DNA from: Lycocorax pyrrhopterus obiensis
Taxonomy: Eukaryota; Chordata; Aves; Passeriformes; Paradisaeidae
Assembly: GCA_014706295.1 (NCBI GenBank)
Contig: JACSVZ010000004.1
Location: 8,466,465 to 8,530,464 of the forward strand
Length of the DNA: 64,000 nt
Reading direction: 5' to 3'
Part shown: positions 37,471-50,394 of the stretch, piece by piece
Numbering within the stretch: the stretch's first letter is position 1
Layout: every line of letters begins with the position of its first letter
The notes under the pieces: generated by a model
Databases searched by the model: none
Told to the model about the DNA's origin: nothing
What the model saw: the letters and a program-made list of their open reading frames with translations, nothing else
Translations under genes and position numbers: made by a program

Positions 37471-38193
37471 TCTGGTATTTTATTCTTCTGGGGAGAAGGC
37501 TGGTGCTCGGAGCCATTCTCACAACATGTTTCTTATCAATTACAAGGGTCCCGATACTGAGGGTTCTGGGAAAAGGAAGAAAACAGCAAGGTGGCTGTGC
37601 CTGATCCCTGTGCCAGGAGAAGGGGTTTCTCCTGGAGCAGGTGGGAACACAGGTGTCCCTGTGCTCGCTGTGTCCCAGGAGCTACAGGCTGCTTGTACAG
37701 CAAGTTTTCCAGTTGTTTTTCCAACTTCATGCTGGGATTCAACAGGAGTTGGCCCCTGATGCACACAGAGGTTTAGCCATGGTTTTGTCTTGTCTTTTCT
37801 TACAGCCAGTTGTGATTGCTTTGAAAAAGTGCCAGTTTTCATTTGTCCGACTCTGCCAAGGAAGCTTGATCTGAAAATCTTTAGCTGACATCTGGAATCT
37901 TCTCTTTTTCCTTCACCCCCCACTTCCATGATCTCCCACATTTGACAATGCTGTGTATACCATCAGTTTGAATATGTTTCTGATAATGAGGCAATTTCTG
38001 CCTTGCTGGAAAGCTGTAATCATCTAGACACACTTTGAAAGGGATGCATAGATGGCACAGTGTAAAATGTGCTGTATGAGAAATTTATATCCTTTCCAAC
38101 TGCATCAATTATTCTAATGAACAATATTATTTTCCCTGCAGACCTTGCATCCCTCATATCTATCATGGCTATAATTATATTAAATTTTCACGT
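37471..38193. other. Unique sequence, nothing called
   Basis: Overlapping open frames on both strands (37526-37941) in slightly GC-richer DNA. No family was recognised. Confidence 0.4.
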
Positions 38194-38643
38194 AATCATA
38201 GAATCACTGAGTGCTTTGGGTTGGGAGGGACCTCAAAGCTTATCTTGTTCCAATCCCCTGCCATGGGCAGGGACATCTCCCGCTATCCCAGGTTGCTCCA
38301 AGCCTCGTTCAGCCTGGCCTGGGACACCTCCGGGAATGGGGCATCCACGGCTTCTCTGGGCAACCTGTGCCAGGGCCTCACCACCCTCAGAGTAATTTTT
38401 TTTTCCTAATATTCAATCTAAACCTACTCTCTGACAGTTTAAAGCCATTTCTCTTGTCCTGTCACTCCAAGCCCTTGTGAAAGGTCCCTCTCCAGCTCTC
38501 CTGGAGCCCCTTTAAGTACTGGAGGAGGCGCTAAGGTCTCCCTGGAGCCTCCTCCTCTCCATGCTGAACCACCCCAATTCCCTCAGCCTGTCTAGGAAAA
38601 GTGCTGCAGCCCTCACCCCATCTTTGTGGCCTCCTCTGGTTTC
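38194..38643 (-). mobile_element. CR1 LINE fragment, longest copy
   Basis: About 450 bases. The left end AATCATAGAATCACTGAG is the CR1 terminal octamer repeat in reverse complement. GGGTTGGGAGGGACCTCAAA, CTGCCATGGGCAGGGACATC, GGGCAACCTGTGCCAGGGCC, CTTGTCCTGTCACTCCAAGC and the downstream CCTCAGCCTGTCTAGGAAAA follow in the expected order. The element lies on the minus strand with its 3' end at the left and is 5'-truncated near CTTTGTGGCCTCCTCTGG. Open frames crossing it on either strand are by-products. Confidence 0.95.
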
Positions 38644-41600
38644 AGCTATTTCATTCAACCTGCTTAAAATTCTTCCTGGGTTTTCATCATATGGCACTAT
38701 TTTCCTCCTGTCCAAACTGCATCATGGCCTGCTATTCCTCTGTGTGCAGCACCATCAATATTGTTTCCTGCAGTATTGTGATTTTCCTCAGCCCTGGCCC
38801 CATGGCACAGACTTGTTGATTGTTTGGCAGAGCGTGGAGCAGAACCTGTGAGGAGTTTTCAGGTGATAAATAAAAGATGCTGCTCACTCTTAGTTAAGCG
38901 CCCCCCGGAAAGCCTCTCTGGGGTAGGCAGAGGGACAAGAGAAACTGAACCACTTGAAAGCAATGGGCAGCCTTTCAGATTGACAGTGATTTCCATAAAT
39001 TTGTTTATGGATGCCTGACTTTTTCAGAGGAGCAGCATCCCCTTCGGAAAGTGCTCACCCTAAGCTGGGATTTGGCGTGTGCTGCTCTCAAGCCCCCATT
39101 TGCAGACATTTTGGAGACTGCTGTTAGTGCTGGCTGAGTCACACAAACACCACAAAGAAAGAAAACAAATCTTCCAGAGACTGGCTCTTTTATTTTGTCA
39201 TTCACATTTCTGGAGAAGGGAAATACCGTCTAGTGCTCTTTCTGTTCCAAGCAGAACATTCTTTTTTGTCTAAATAAAGTAGTTGGATTTTTTTCCCTAT
39301 CAGTGAGTCATAGAAAACATAGAGAAAAAGTTACCTAAAATGATATAAATGCTGCTGGGATTTTACTATTTTGGTAGTCCAACTCTAGATTTTGAAATAC
39401 TGTTTTCTTAAACTATATAAAGGTCTTTGAAATTTCTTGAAATTTTGTGTGCACTGGAAGTTTTTCCTATTTCTGTTTTTTTTCTGGAATTTGCTTGATA
39501 GCACACCTGTACTGTAGGTGGAGGAAGGGCTAGAAATTGTTTCCATTTGAGCATGGTCAGCTCCTATGAAAACAGGTCCTGTTTACTCCATGGCTGACTG
39601 TGTTCTTAAGAGCTTTATCAACATGGGCCTGGCACTTGAAGTCCATTTTAGTCAACTGGTATGAGGCAAGTGGAAGAATTTCACTGGCTGTAATCATAAA
39701 ACTCTTGATTTCTCATTTTTTTCCTTATTCCAGTACAGAGTTTGGAGCATAAGGCAGAGTTCTGTGAAGTTATTTAATGTTTATTCCACCTGATTAACTA
39801 TTGATATCTTGGGTTTACAAGCACTTTTTGGAGAGTAGCACTTTAGTCCTCAGGAATAAAGAAAATGACATCATTAGGAGGCACATAAAGAAAAATAATA
39901 AAGTTATTCTTTTGATTAGTCACAGAATTAATTTGGTAGGCTATTCTTTTCAAAGTGCTTTATAGTAGAATGCTTTCATTCCCACTTTTGATACCTTATT
40001 TACAAACTAAAAAGACAAATCCAGAAATGCGAAGAATGATCTTCATATGAAATTATACTCTGAAGAGAACCAAAAAAAACCCCCAAAATAATTACTTTGC
40101 TTGGTGATTTGTTAATGAGATTGTAATATATACACTACAAGGAATATTAATGAAATGTCATGTTAAAGCTCCATAGCTCTTTTTTCCCAAAACCTAACAA
40201 CTAATTTTCTTTTCTCTGGGTTTTAACAGTGGCAATAATATCCTGATAAGGAATTTGTCTGGAAACCCTCACAACTCAATTTGAGTTACGACAACATTGC
40301 TGAGAACTCTGAACTTCCGCAGTCTCCACAATAAAAACACAATGTAAATTTAAGCAGAATAGTAGTACTTTTGTGAGTAAAAGTGGTAGGAAAATAATCC
40401 TGATTTGCCAGGTGACAAAGGATTTACAACTAGCAGAGAAATGTGTGTTTTATTTCGAAGCTCCTTAAAAGCTGCTACACATAATGAGCAAACCCACCAT
40501 GGATGGAGCAGGATTTGGCACCATGTGAGGTTTAGGAATTCTCAGTGGGGAGGAACTGCTGCTTTAAGGGACTCACAGCCCCTTAATTAAAGTGTCATAT
40601 CCTGACCTGGTTATTCCCTTTGCACTGCCATGCCTTTCCAACTGGGTATTAAAGGGAAAGGGTGAATTGTTGCCCTCTCTCCATCCTGGTGGTGATGGAG
40701 AACAGGCAGATCTGTGGGCTGGGTAGCTGCTTCTCCCCCTGGCTGGTGAAATCCCTCCACATGCCACTGTTTGGAACAGGGATGGGTCTTTCCCTGTGTT
40801 TTTGAGCTAAATGCCAAATTCTTGGTTCTTTGTGGGTGTTCAAATCTTCAAGCTGCCTGTTTTCCCAGTTCCTGACAGTGGAGTAAAATGAGCTCCGAGT
40901 TTATTGCCTGTCAGCAAAACCTCTGTTTTTACTTGGATTTCTATTGTTCTAGCTGGGTAAACAGGACACAAGTATCTTACAAGATTTGAAGCTTGCTTTA
41001 TATCTACCTTGAAAAAAGACAAACAGAACTTATTAAAAAAGAAAAGGTAGGTGTTTTTGTTGTTGAAATAGTTGAGGCAGGCTCAAAACAGCTGTCCTAA
41101 CTGGAGACTGGGGCTTGAGGCTCAGGAACTCTTGTTTTTACCATTTCCAATGGAAGGTGCTTTAGGAGCTCTGTGTTTCCAGAAACCTGGGTATTCACAC
41201 ACTGTCCTGAGATATGTGATGTGTCCTGAAAGGTGTGATTCAGAGTGCCTAATTCTGGAAGGCTAAATTCTCCATGTGTCAAAGCATACACATGACCTAG
41301 AGGCAACCTGGGCCATGTCCCTAAAATGAAGGCAGGTTGAATTATCCCACCCCAACAGCTAAAAAATGCCTTCATTGCTCATTGGTTATTTAGCTGCTTG
41401 GAGGGTTCACAGGACTTGACACATATTTTAAAAATACTTCCAAAGAGTTTGGGGTTTTTAAAACAAATTTCTGTTCAACTGTTTTGCTTTCATAGGCTTT
41501 TTAAGCTAATTTTCCAAGATGTATTTGGAAAGAAGACTGGCAATACCAAAACCTCCCCAGAAATTCTCATCAGGAAAAAGCCTTCCGATCCTTATAAATA

Positions 41601-41783
41601 ACACTTTTGACAGAAGCAGCGTTCCTCAATGTGTGAGCAACAGATCTTTGCTGCTCTTGGAGTGATGCACAGAGAAAGCAGGAAATAAGAGGTGCAGGCA
41701 TGGAGGAGAGAGGGAGGAAAGAAATGAAAATAAAAGCTATTTTAGGAATAGACAAGGCCACAGTTGTGAGCTGGGGCAGAGGT
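38644..41783. other. Unique sequence, nothing called
   Basis: No gene or repeat named. 39280-40150 is AT-rich. 40570-40850 has overlapping minus-strand frames in GC-richer DNA. Confidence 0.4.
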
Positions 41784-42242
41784 TCAGGGACTCAGAGTAA
41801 AAGTATTTATTACCAAGTTGCACTGGCAGAGAGGCACTGAGAAGGTTTTGCTGAGAGCATTTTGAGTAAGGGAAGGAAGAGGGAAGAGAAAGACCTGTAG
41901 GGGTGTTTGGCAGCTGGGCAAGAGCTTGCCATTGTTTTTGCCAACTGACCCGATGGGATTTTGGAAAGGATGCTGGAGGAGAGGCAAAAGGCTTTGAGCA
42001 GGGCTGTGAGAGTAACTGGGAGAAGGACTTGGCTGCTGAAGCCAGATTCGGGGCACGGGCTGCAGGAAGGGGATTTCTCCAGTTGTTTCTCTCCAGGAGA
42101 GAAATGGTGGCTCAAACCAAGAGCACAGGAATTGGCTTTTATTAACAGGGGCAGGAAGGAGAGCTGAGTTCACCTTGCAGTGTTTGTTGGCAGAAAAACT
42201 CCCATACTGAGATGGCCTAAGCACAGTCAGGGGACTCCTCAC
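41784..42242 (-). other. Minus-strand segment with two poly-A signals
   Basis: The minus strand is open for 152 codons here and carries AATAAA at 42138-42143 and again at 41806-41811. The second is followed by T-rich sequence. The GC-rich body flanked by polyadenylation signals could be the 3' end of an unannotated minus-strand transcript or an old solo LTR. I looked for TG...CA ends with a matching target-site duplication and did not find one, so the LTR reading is unproven. I do not recognise the 152-residue peptide. Confidence 0.2.
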
Positions 42243-42589
42243 TGTGACTTTTCCCTTTGCCTTATGGAATCCTTGCTCTTTCCACTGCAGTGAGTCTCTC
42301 CTGCCTCAGAGTTAGAGCCTTGACCATCTTTGCAATATAGGGACATTCAGAGCACACCACCTATGGAAATGGTGCCTGTGGAAGGCCTGGATTTTCTTAT
42401 TGATCATGATGGTTTTATACCATCACACATTTTGTGTCTGATTCCAGTGTAATCACCCAGACGGTTCCCGGTAGTGCTTTATTTACAAGTGTATTTAGAA
42501 ATGTCTAAATTAACTTAAATATGAAAAACTGTGGACATTGTTCTGTATCATGCACTTCTGGAATGAGCCCTAATATATGTTTTTATCCC
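42243..42589. other. Unique sequence, nothing called
   Basis: No feature recognised. Confidence 0.45.
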
Positions 42590-42780
42590 CCAGTTGAAAA
42601 GGTATGTTCTGCAAGGCAATTAGGGCCCTCAATTCAAATGCATTTAATTGCAGTTGACATTATTATTGCATGACTAAGTATTAGCATCTTAAATATTGTC
42701 CAGTGACTGTGAAGCTTCCTCAGCTTGGCATATATGGTGCTATTAAATCCAGAGGGAAGCAAGTGCCTTATTTGCTGTTC
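42590..42780. promoter_or_regulatory. Candidate conserved noncoding block, short
   Basis: About 190 AT-rich, non-repetitive bases with octamer/POU- and homeodomain-like words (CAAATGCATTTAATTGCAG, ATTATTGCATGACTAAG). This is inference from motif content only. Confidence 0.22.
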
Positions 42781-45700
42781 CCACAGCCAGCAGGTTTCCA
42801 GGCTGCACATAGCCAGGATTTTAGTGTCCTTTGGGACATGAAGAGCCAGTGTGCTCCCCTCCTTGGAGAATTCAGCTGAAAGTCACTGACTAACTTACTT
42901 TGTCCTTGTTCCCCATAAACCTCCTGGCATTGTGAAGGAGCTACCACCTTTCACCACCTCTGCACCTATTCTAGCACATGAAGGAAAAGCCAGGAGAACT
43001 GGATATAGTCCCTGCAGTGTGTGGGACTGCGAGGGAGAGGTGGTGAGGTGAATGTGTTCTGCTTTTAATGACTGTGGATCAGTTCAGGGACACATGGCAC
43101 AAAGAGAGTTTTGGAAAAACCCACATGGGCATCATTAGCACAGCTTTAGAGATACCTTCAGCAGCCTGCAGCTCTGCAGGGTATTTCACTGAGGCTGTGC
43201 ACAGCAAAACTCTTCTCCTGATTGCCACCAGTTGTCAGGGGTTTTTGGTGAGGAGGAGAGAAGTTCTATTCACCTTGCCCAGCCAGACCTCACCACCCTC
43301 TCCTCCTGGCATTCATTCCCTTTCCAGCCTTCACGAGGTGACGGCCGAGGCAGCATGAAAGGCAAAGGGATGCATTTAATAGAAATTTTCTGTAGAAAGA
43401 AGTTGTGCAAGGCTTGCTTTATATTTTTCTTTGGGAAATCCAGATTTTTTCCTTCTTAAAGCTCTCTGTACCAATAGTATTTATTTGTTCTTTCAGCAGA
43501 CTTACATCCTGCAGCTTCAATATTACCACTTTGTGGCACTTGCTTGGTGGTTTGTACCCTTCTAGCTGCTGGCAACCATCAAGCTTTCAATATATAATCA
43601 CTCAGCAAGGTGGTTTTCTGAAAGAAAATAAGCAGATGTCAAGGTTGCGGTTGATCTTGGGACGACAAGTCCCTGGTAATAAGCACTTTGTTGCAAAAGA
43701 CACACTCAGTAGTTCTGCGGGAAATTTTAGCATTCAGGCTTCTTTTGTGACTCACAAAAGCTTTTGTTTTACCCGAGACAGGCAAGCTCAAAGCCGTGTT
43801 ATTTCCTGGGCACGGCATGAGTGGGCTGGGGATTATTCGGGGGTTTCAGGCTTGGGGCAGTTGTGGAGGCTGAGGACTCCATGAGGTTGTCATTTCCAAC
43901 TCCCACTGTCTCCACGGTCTTTATTTGCTGCAGCACTTTTTCTTTGCGCCAAATCCTTCACTGATGTAGATTAGGGAGGTTTCTGTAGGTGTCATTGTTT
44001 TGTGCAGGTTTTTATATTTTTGCTGGTTTTATTCCCTTCAGAAGTGTCCAGGCTGGGGTTTGGGCACATCCAGAGCTGGGAAAGCTTTCACCTCCTCTGG
44101 ATTTTGGAATCAGGACAAAGACCCTCAGAAATTACCTTGGAAGAGCCTCCTTGCTGTCTCTCCATTTCTTCCCACAAGTTCACCCATGAGCTGCCTCCTC
44201 CCTGTGTCTTCATCCCACTCCCAGCCTGTAAATCTTGTCATGCTGTGTGTGTGTCTCAAATCCCACACAGCCAGAGCTGCCAGCTCTGCATCCCTGCCCT
44301 GCCAACGGCAGCATCCCGTCCTTCCTGCGGCTGCCAGAGCGGGATCCTTCCCTTGCAGGCAGAGAAATCTCTTAGTTACAACCCAGTGCAGCCTTCCCCC
44401 CTCCAAACATGCCAGTACTTACATACATACTTTCTTGGGGTGTTTGTGAAGTTGGTTTTTTATCAGCATCCATTGTTTGGCTTCTTAGGAAACATTTACA
44501 AAATATTTTATGCATTTTGGAAACAAGCATTGAACAAGAGGCAGATTATTTGGGGATTTTTTGAACTAAATACAGAAAATTCAGTAAAAACTGTCTATTG
44601 GGTGAGGGGAGGAGATATTTTTCATTAAATAACTTTTGGATAAAGCATTTCAGCAAGCAAGTTTTGTGTATTTTTACCAGATTCAGATATGGAACTATGA
44701 CAGGACAGGCTTTTAGAAATCCCAGCTGGGTGTCATAAGAAAGCTAATTTCTGGAAAGTAGACAATTAGGTATAAACAGGTAAAGTACACACTGTTTTCT
44801 AACATATTTGGTAGTCAAGTGGAGTAGCTTTCTTTTTTTTTCAATATAATTACCCCACAGGTGAGTGTCATCTTTACCACTAGATTCTCACCTGTCCTGT
44901 AACAGTGGAAATCCAGGGAAAACCTGGATGTGCTCAGTGTGGTGGGAAGCTGTTGTACTCCTGTCAGAATATGACAATTTGTCTCTGCCTCTTTCCCCTT
45001 CTTGTTCCTCAGAATATCCCTTAATGGAACTTTTAATCAAGATCCTTACTCCCATATCCCCAAAAGAAACTTCTCATGAAGATACCACATTTCTCTGTGA
45101 ACTTTACTTATCACTCCAGACCACATTCCCAGTTCCTAAGGATGGCTTTGAGCCCGAAGGATGGCAAAGCAAACAGGAAGCACAGTCTGTTCAGAAGAGG
45201 TCACTCACTGCAGATGTGTCATGAACTGTGTTGGTTTAGGGAAACATTTCAAGGAAATAACTCTCAAAAGCTGGCCATCCATTTCTTGGCAGCAATATGC
45301 TGTAGGTGAACTTTAAAAAACTGGATTAGAATTGCCTTTTAAAAGGTAGTCAAATGTCAGAATTGTTACTCTGTGAGTAGGGAGTTAGTCAGATCTGATT
45401 CTTTTTCCTTCTTGGCTGGAGGAAAAATGTAAGAATACATATCAAATTTTTATATAGAGAGGTGAACTACTTTTTCTCTGCAGTCTCAGTTTATTAGAGA
45501 GATTATTTCACCACTGTCTGATCTGAGCATGGCGTTTTGGTCTGCTAAAATGAATCAAACTGTTCAAATATAATTTGTTATGAAATGATACCTTGGTAAA
45601 AAAAAAATATATTTTTCTGGAGCCACAGTTTCAGTGATGTTAGAGGTTACCAACATGGTCTCAGATAATACCATGAGATGATTCATTCTGAGTTTCTTCT

Positions 45701-45952
45701 GCTATTAAGGCAAAAAAGTAACCTTCTGGTAAAACCCTGTTTTCCATCCAGATGGATTTATGTGCTTGGGGTTTTCTCTGAAGTCCACTGGACAAAATAG
45801 ATACCTTTTGAGTTAACTGGTCTGAGAATAGGGACTCTGGTTGAAGATGTTGACACTTAATAAAGTACAGATTTCTTTGACTATGGGTGTAGATGATGAG
45901 AAAAAGCTGGGTCCAGCACTTCCTTTTCTCCATTTTTGTTTCTCTGATACAG
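42781..45952. other. Unique sequence, chance open frames
   Basis: Contains the longest frame in the window (208 codons, 44002-44628) and a 159-codon frame (43405-43884), both on the plus strand and both overlapped by other open frames. No motif was recognised in either. Confidence 0.4.
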
Positions 45953-45987
45953 ACTTCAAAATACAATTGATGAGGGAGAGAAAGCAG
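45953..45987 (+). other. Microexon-like splice pair, 35 nt
   Basis: The plus strand shows a strong acceptor (CATTTTTGTTTCTCTGATAC then AG) and a near-consensus donor (AAGCAG|GTGAGTCA) 35 bases apart. Two of three frames are open. It might be an exon of a plus-strand or noncoding transcript. With one isolated 35-nt candidate, chance is the leading alternative. Confidence 0.15.
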
Positions 45988-48900
45988 GTGAGTCACTGTC
46001 CTGGAACAGAGCTTTGTAGCTCGAATTAACATCTGGTGGTTTCTTTGTCCACGGTGCCATTTATCTGAGACCCCGTCATCGATGGAGCCATTAACATGCG
46101 GGGAGCTGAGGAGCACTAATTACTTTGGCAGTGCTAGGATTGGGAAGGGTAGTTCTGCAGAAAACCTCCAGGATGCAAAACCAGGAGTAATTGCCCATTT
46201 TCCAGCTGGATTCACAAAATGCTGGTGCTGCATTAGCTCTTTCAGAGAGCTGAGAAGGTGCCACCATCTGCTTTGTTTCCTGTGAACCTGCTCACACTGC
46301 TTTCCTTCCTATGGTCTGATATGAGCTGTATATCCCACACATCCCTCAAAGTGGTTGTGTATTTTGCTGATTTGACAGTGCAAGAACAGGCAGGGTGGGT
46401 GCTTTCTATTAGTTATAATTTCAATTATCTTGGCAAAACTTTTCACTGTACAACATGGGTTGTGACATTGGGTAGTGATGTTTTCACTTCCGAACTGTGC
46501 TTTAGATTTCCCTGCTTCTAAGCAACCAATAAATGTGTTAAATTATTTCTGCCCCATCTGGAGACTAAACTTAATGCTCATCTACATCAAAACCACGAGG
46601 CACCATCACCTCTCCTTGTGCAGTTTGTTCTGGAATTGGTGAAGCCACAATTTGGGATAAAGTTCCGTTTAAAGTATTAGAGCTTTTCAGTTGTAATTGC
46701 AAAGCGAACCAGTCCTGCTGACCTTCTTCTGGCAGATGTAGGGTGTAAAGGATGTAAATGTTGTTGCCATCTGTGTTGCCTAATTGCTGTATTTGGTGGG
46801 CAATTGACATCATTCAGGTTTGCAAAGCTGTCAGTTGTGTGCTTAAACATCGAGAAATCTGTGAACGTTGAAATTGTGAAGTTTTATCCAGGGAATACAA
46901 TATTGCAGTCAGTGCCTTGGCTGGGCTATCCTGGGACAAAAATTTCCCTTGAATTTTCACTGCCTGCTCGTAGCAGAGGGGCATGTGATGCATTACCACT
47001 GTCAGGAAGCCAGACATAGAAAAGAATTTGATTTTAAAACTTACTGGGGTGTGTCCTCAAGTTTGAAATAACGTTATTGGTTCATTTATGCACTGAGAGT
47101 AGAGACTGAAACTTACTGGCGTTATCAGGTGAAGCACAAAAGTAATCCCACTTCCCATTCCAGATGGGAACACTGAGAGCATGAAACTGTAGTGTCTAAA
47201 TTTCCAAGGTTCTACAGATGTTGATTTTTTTTCACTTTCAGCTTTCTGAACAAAGCTCGAGATTTCTTAATGGGGCCACAGGCTTTCAAACAACAGATTC
47301 ATGTTCTTTTAGGTGATGTATGGAGAGACTGCAGCTGAAAAGTTCCTTTGGGAAGAATTACACAACTCTGTTAAAACCAGGCTTTCACTCTTGGGGGTTT
47401 AAAATGAGCCAAGAAGCTGAGGAGAGATTCTGTGTGTGGAGAGGACGGGGGAGCACAGTCAATAGGAACACAAATTTCAAGTACTTTGTGCCATTTGGAA
47501 AAGTCCCTTGGCAGGCTGGGATCTGCCCACCTCCCATTGCTCTGCAGTGGAAAATAATCCTCCTGCTTCTTTTGGTTATGATCTTCATCACAGAGCTGCA
47601 CATTTATCACCAGCTGAAGTTTTGTTACACCTTGAGTAATCTATGACAGATTTCCTGCATCAGTTTGGGTTTGTGGGGTTTTTTAACTCCATGTGAGGTG
47701 AATTCTTGGATGTAAGTGAGCAAAATGCAGAGATTTTGTTCGGTCAGTTCAGCCATTTGCTTACAGGTACTTCTATGAATGATACTTAATGGGATTGATT
47801 TCCTAAAGGACTTCAGTTGGAAGGGCAGAAGTCAAGTTTCTCTGACTGATCTATATTTAATGGAGAGGTTTGGGTCAGTCATCTTCATCTTGCTACCTGA
47901 ACTCTGATGTGCAGTGTGACATTTCAGCAGGTGAGATTTGAGACAAAAAAATGCCATCAGTCTCTCCTCAGAAATGTCAAAAGCAATTTCAAAAACATAG
48001 TTAATGAGAAAAGATCAGCCGATTATAGAGAGGGGCCTCTCCCCCCAGCCTCACTTGTGTGCTTCGCAGGCAGAAGATTTATCCCAAGGCAGCAAAAAGC
48101 ACGGCAAAAGCGTGTAATAAAGGACTGGGTCTCTTGTTGTGTGGTCAGAAGAGGTTTGAGAAGCCCTGGAAGGAGACAAGCCAGGTTTGCTGTGTCTTGA
48201 GAAATGCTTTGCCCATGGGTCAGGGTGTTAGGCACTGAGCAGGTGGTTCTTACAGGGGCACAGCTGCCTGCAGTGGAGCTGTCACGCCAACCTTGTAATT
48301 CTGTGCCTCTCCCCAGTTCCCAGGTCTTATTTCTTCCAAAAGAAGTGACAGGGCCATAATGTAACTTTAAGTAACTTCAAAGAGTATTTTCAAGACTTTT
48401 TAATAACACAGTAGAACTTATTTAATGCTCCACTTGTAGAGGAGTTACTATAATAAGAACTCTTCAAATGTGATTGTGCTCTGTGAAGTATCATCCCTCT
48501 TAAATCAGTGGTGTTATTATGGAAAAGGCTTGTTCATACACCCAGTGCATTATTGAAAATTGCTTTTATAATTCAAGTTCCAAGTAAATCTACCAGGATG
48601 GAAGATCATAAACGCCAGAAAGCAGCGCAGTTCAGCTTACCTGCCTAGTTCTGTAGAGGTCCGTGGTATACTTTAGTATGTAAACAGAATAGGAGTTGAT
48701 ATCAAGTCTTCAATAATGTCTTAGAAATGATCAGCTTGGCCAATGCTGTCATGTGGTCTATAGTGTGTCAATGTTCTTGATAGATTAAGTAATGCACAAA
48801 ACCAGTACAAATTTGGTTTTACTTCATGGAGTTTAGAGACCCGAGCTACAGCTGAGTGTGGGCAGCTTTTCACTGTCTCATGCCAAGGTGATGTTCCTGG

Positions 48901-49478
48901 ATCTCAGAGCATTGTAGAAGTTGTTACTTTTGGTTTAGATCTACTTGAATCTGCTCTTTGCTGCACACACAGCTTGCTGCGGTTCCATTCTCCCCTCCTT
49001 GCCATGCCCAGCATCACAGGGTGGCCTGTGAGACCCTTTCCCAGATCTGTTTTTTCAGGAAGAAGAAAAGAAGACAAAAACAGAATGCCTTTTCCTGGCA
49101 GGAATTGAAAGGCTGTAGCCCTCCCAACAGCACTTGCCACAGGAGTTCTGTTGTTTTATTGCTTTTTTCCTAGTTTGTCTCATAGAAGAGATTGTTACAT
49201 CTTTCCTTCAAGAAATGGAGGGGTCAGTAGGCCTGCCCTGATTTCAGAAGACATCACTGCCGACTGTGCCAAGGCTGGCTGTTGATCCAATGGTGCTGGA
49301 AAGCCTGCAGTGGCTGTGGGGATGTACTCAGAGCTTCTGCAGCCTCCCAGAGCCAGGTACAAAGGAGCTGTTGCCAAACAGAGCCCTGGGACACTCTGGC
49401 AGAGCTTCCTTAAATGTCTTTTATCAGATGCCATCCCTGTTACATTTCCAGTCATTTGATGAGACAGGCCAGAATGGT
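45988..49478. other. Unique sequence, nothing called
   Basis: Unique DNA. A plus-strand frame at 47320-47646 ends in a hydrophobic run (WKIILLLLLVMIFI), which could be read as a membrane segment, but nothing else supports a gene. Confidence 0.4.
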
Positions 49479-49546
49479 GTCATTTCAATGGTTTCATTTC
49501 TTTCATTCCAAAACGGTTTTCATTTCAGAATTTCATTTCATTTCAT
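49479..49546 (+). repeat. Degenerate TTTCA pentamer repeat
   Basis: TTTCA occurs about eight times in 68 bases, ending in a clean TTTCATTTCATTTCA run and followed by a T9 tract. This is an imperfect simple repeat. Confidence 0.8.
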
Positions 49547-50394
49547 AATTTTTTTTTGGCTGTCCTTCAGCTGCTTGTGATTTGTGGGGCTGTAATTTCA
49601 TGTGCCTTCTGAGGTTAAACTTTTTAAGTACCACATTGCTGTGATCAGCGCTTAGTGTTGTGGTCTGTTGTTTGGGTTTATCTGGAAAATGATAAGGAAA
49701 AGGACCTCATCTGTCTTCCAGCTTCACTGGGATGAGTGTTAATCTTCACTGGAAGCTCATGAATAAATAAATGGTTTTTGATGGTGCCGTGAAGAGCACA
49801 GAGGATTATTGGAGCAGTGATCCTAACTCGGAGGGCATTGCCATCTGTTGGTGCTGTGTGGTAGATGGGTATTATCTACTGGGAATTTTGTCAGCCAAAC
49901 TTATGCAGACCATTAAAAAGTCAGGTTTTGTCAACAGCTGCCAGACAGCACTCTGGAGTTAAAAAAAAAAGTAGTGATTTTATGTTGGAGAGAAGCTGTG
50001 AAATTTTGCAACTTCCATTAATCACAGAATTTACCAAAAACTGACCTCTCATTAGTTTTGGGATTCTTTTCCTGTTATGTGCAGAAATGCATCATGAAAC
50101 AATCTTTATGTAAGTATGGGACCCACTTATCTGGCTGGGAGCAGCATTGAGACATGTTTGACACATTTCCCCCTCAAAAAAAATGCTTAGAAACTCCAGT
50201 CTCTAAATGTTTTCTCTTCATTTGCATTTGTGCAAATTTTGGCTGGGGGGGAGTTAATTTCCAGAAGAGTTAGAAGTAAAGGTAGATACAAAGATTAATG
50301 AAGGTGGTGTCGTGTTCTTGATGTGCACAGCTGAAGATTTGTATTTTGGGGGATGCAAATGTTACATGGTGGAAACTGCTGGGAAAAAATAGCT
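49547..50394. other. Unique sequence, nothing called
   Basis: No feature recognised beyond short homopolymers (A10 near 49961, G7 near 50245). Confidence 0.45.

Noticed and set aside
41784..42242. Calling this firmly a solo LTR
   Set aside because: I could not find TG...CA ends with matching flanking duplications, so it is kept only as an open question.
43405..43884. 159-codon plus-strand frame
   Set aside because: No domain, no splice context and no repeat match that I can recognise. A chance open frame is the simplest reading.
44002..44628. Longest open frame in the window (208 codons, plus strand)
   Set aside because: Two other plus-strand frames and one minus-strand frame are open over the same DNA. 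No recognisable domain is present and the composition is like translated noncoding sequence, so it is probably chance in GC-richer DNA.
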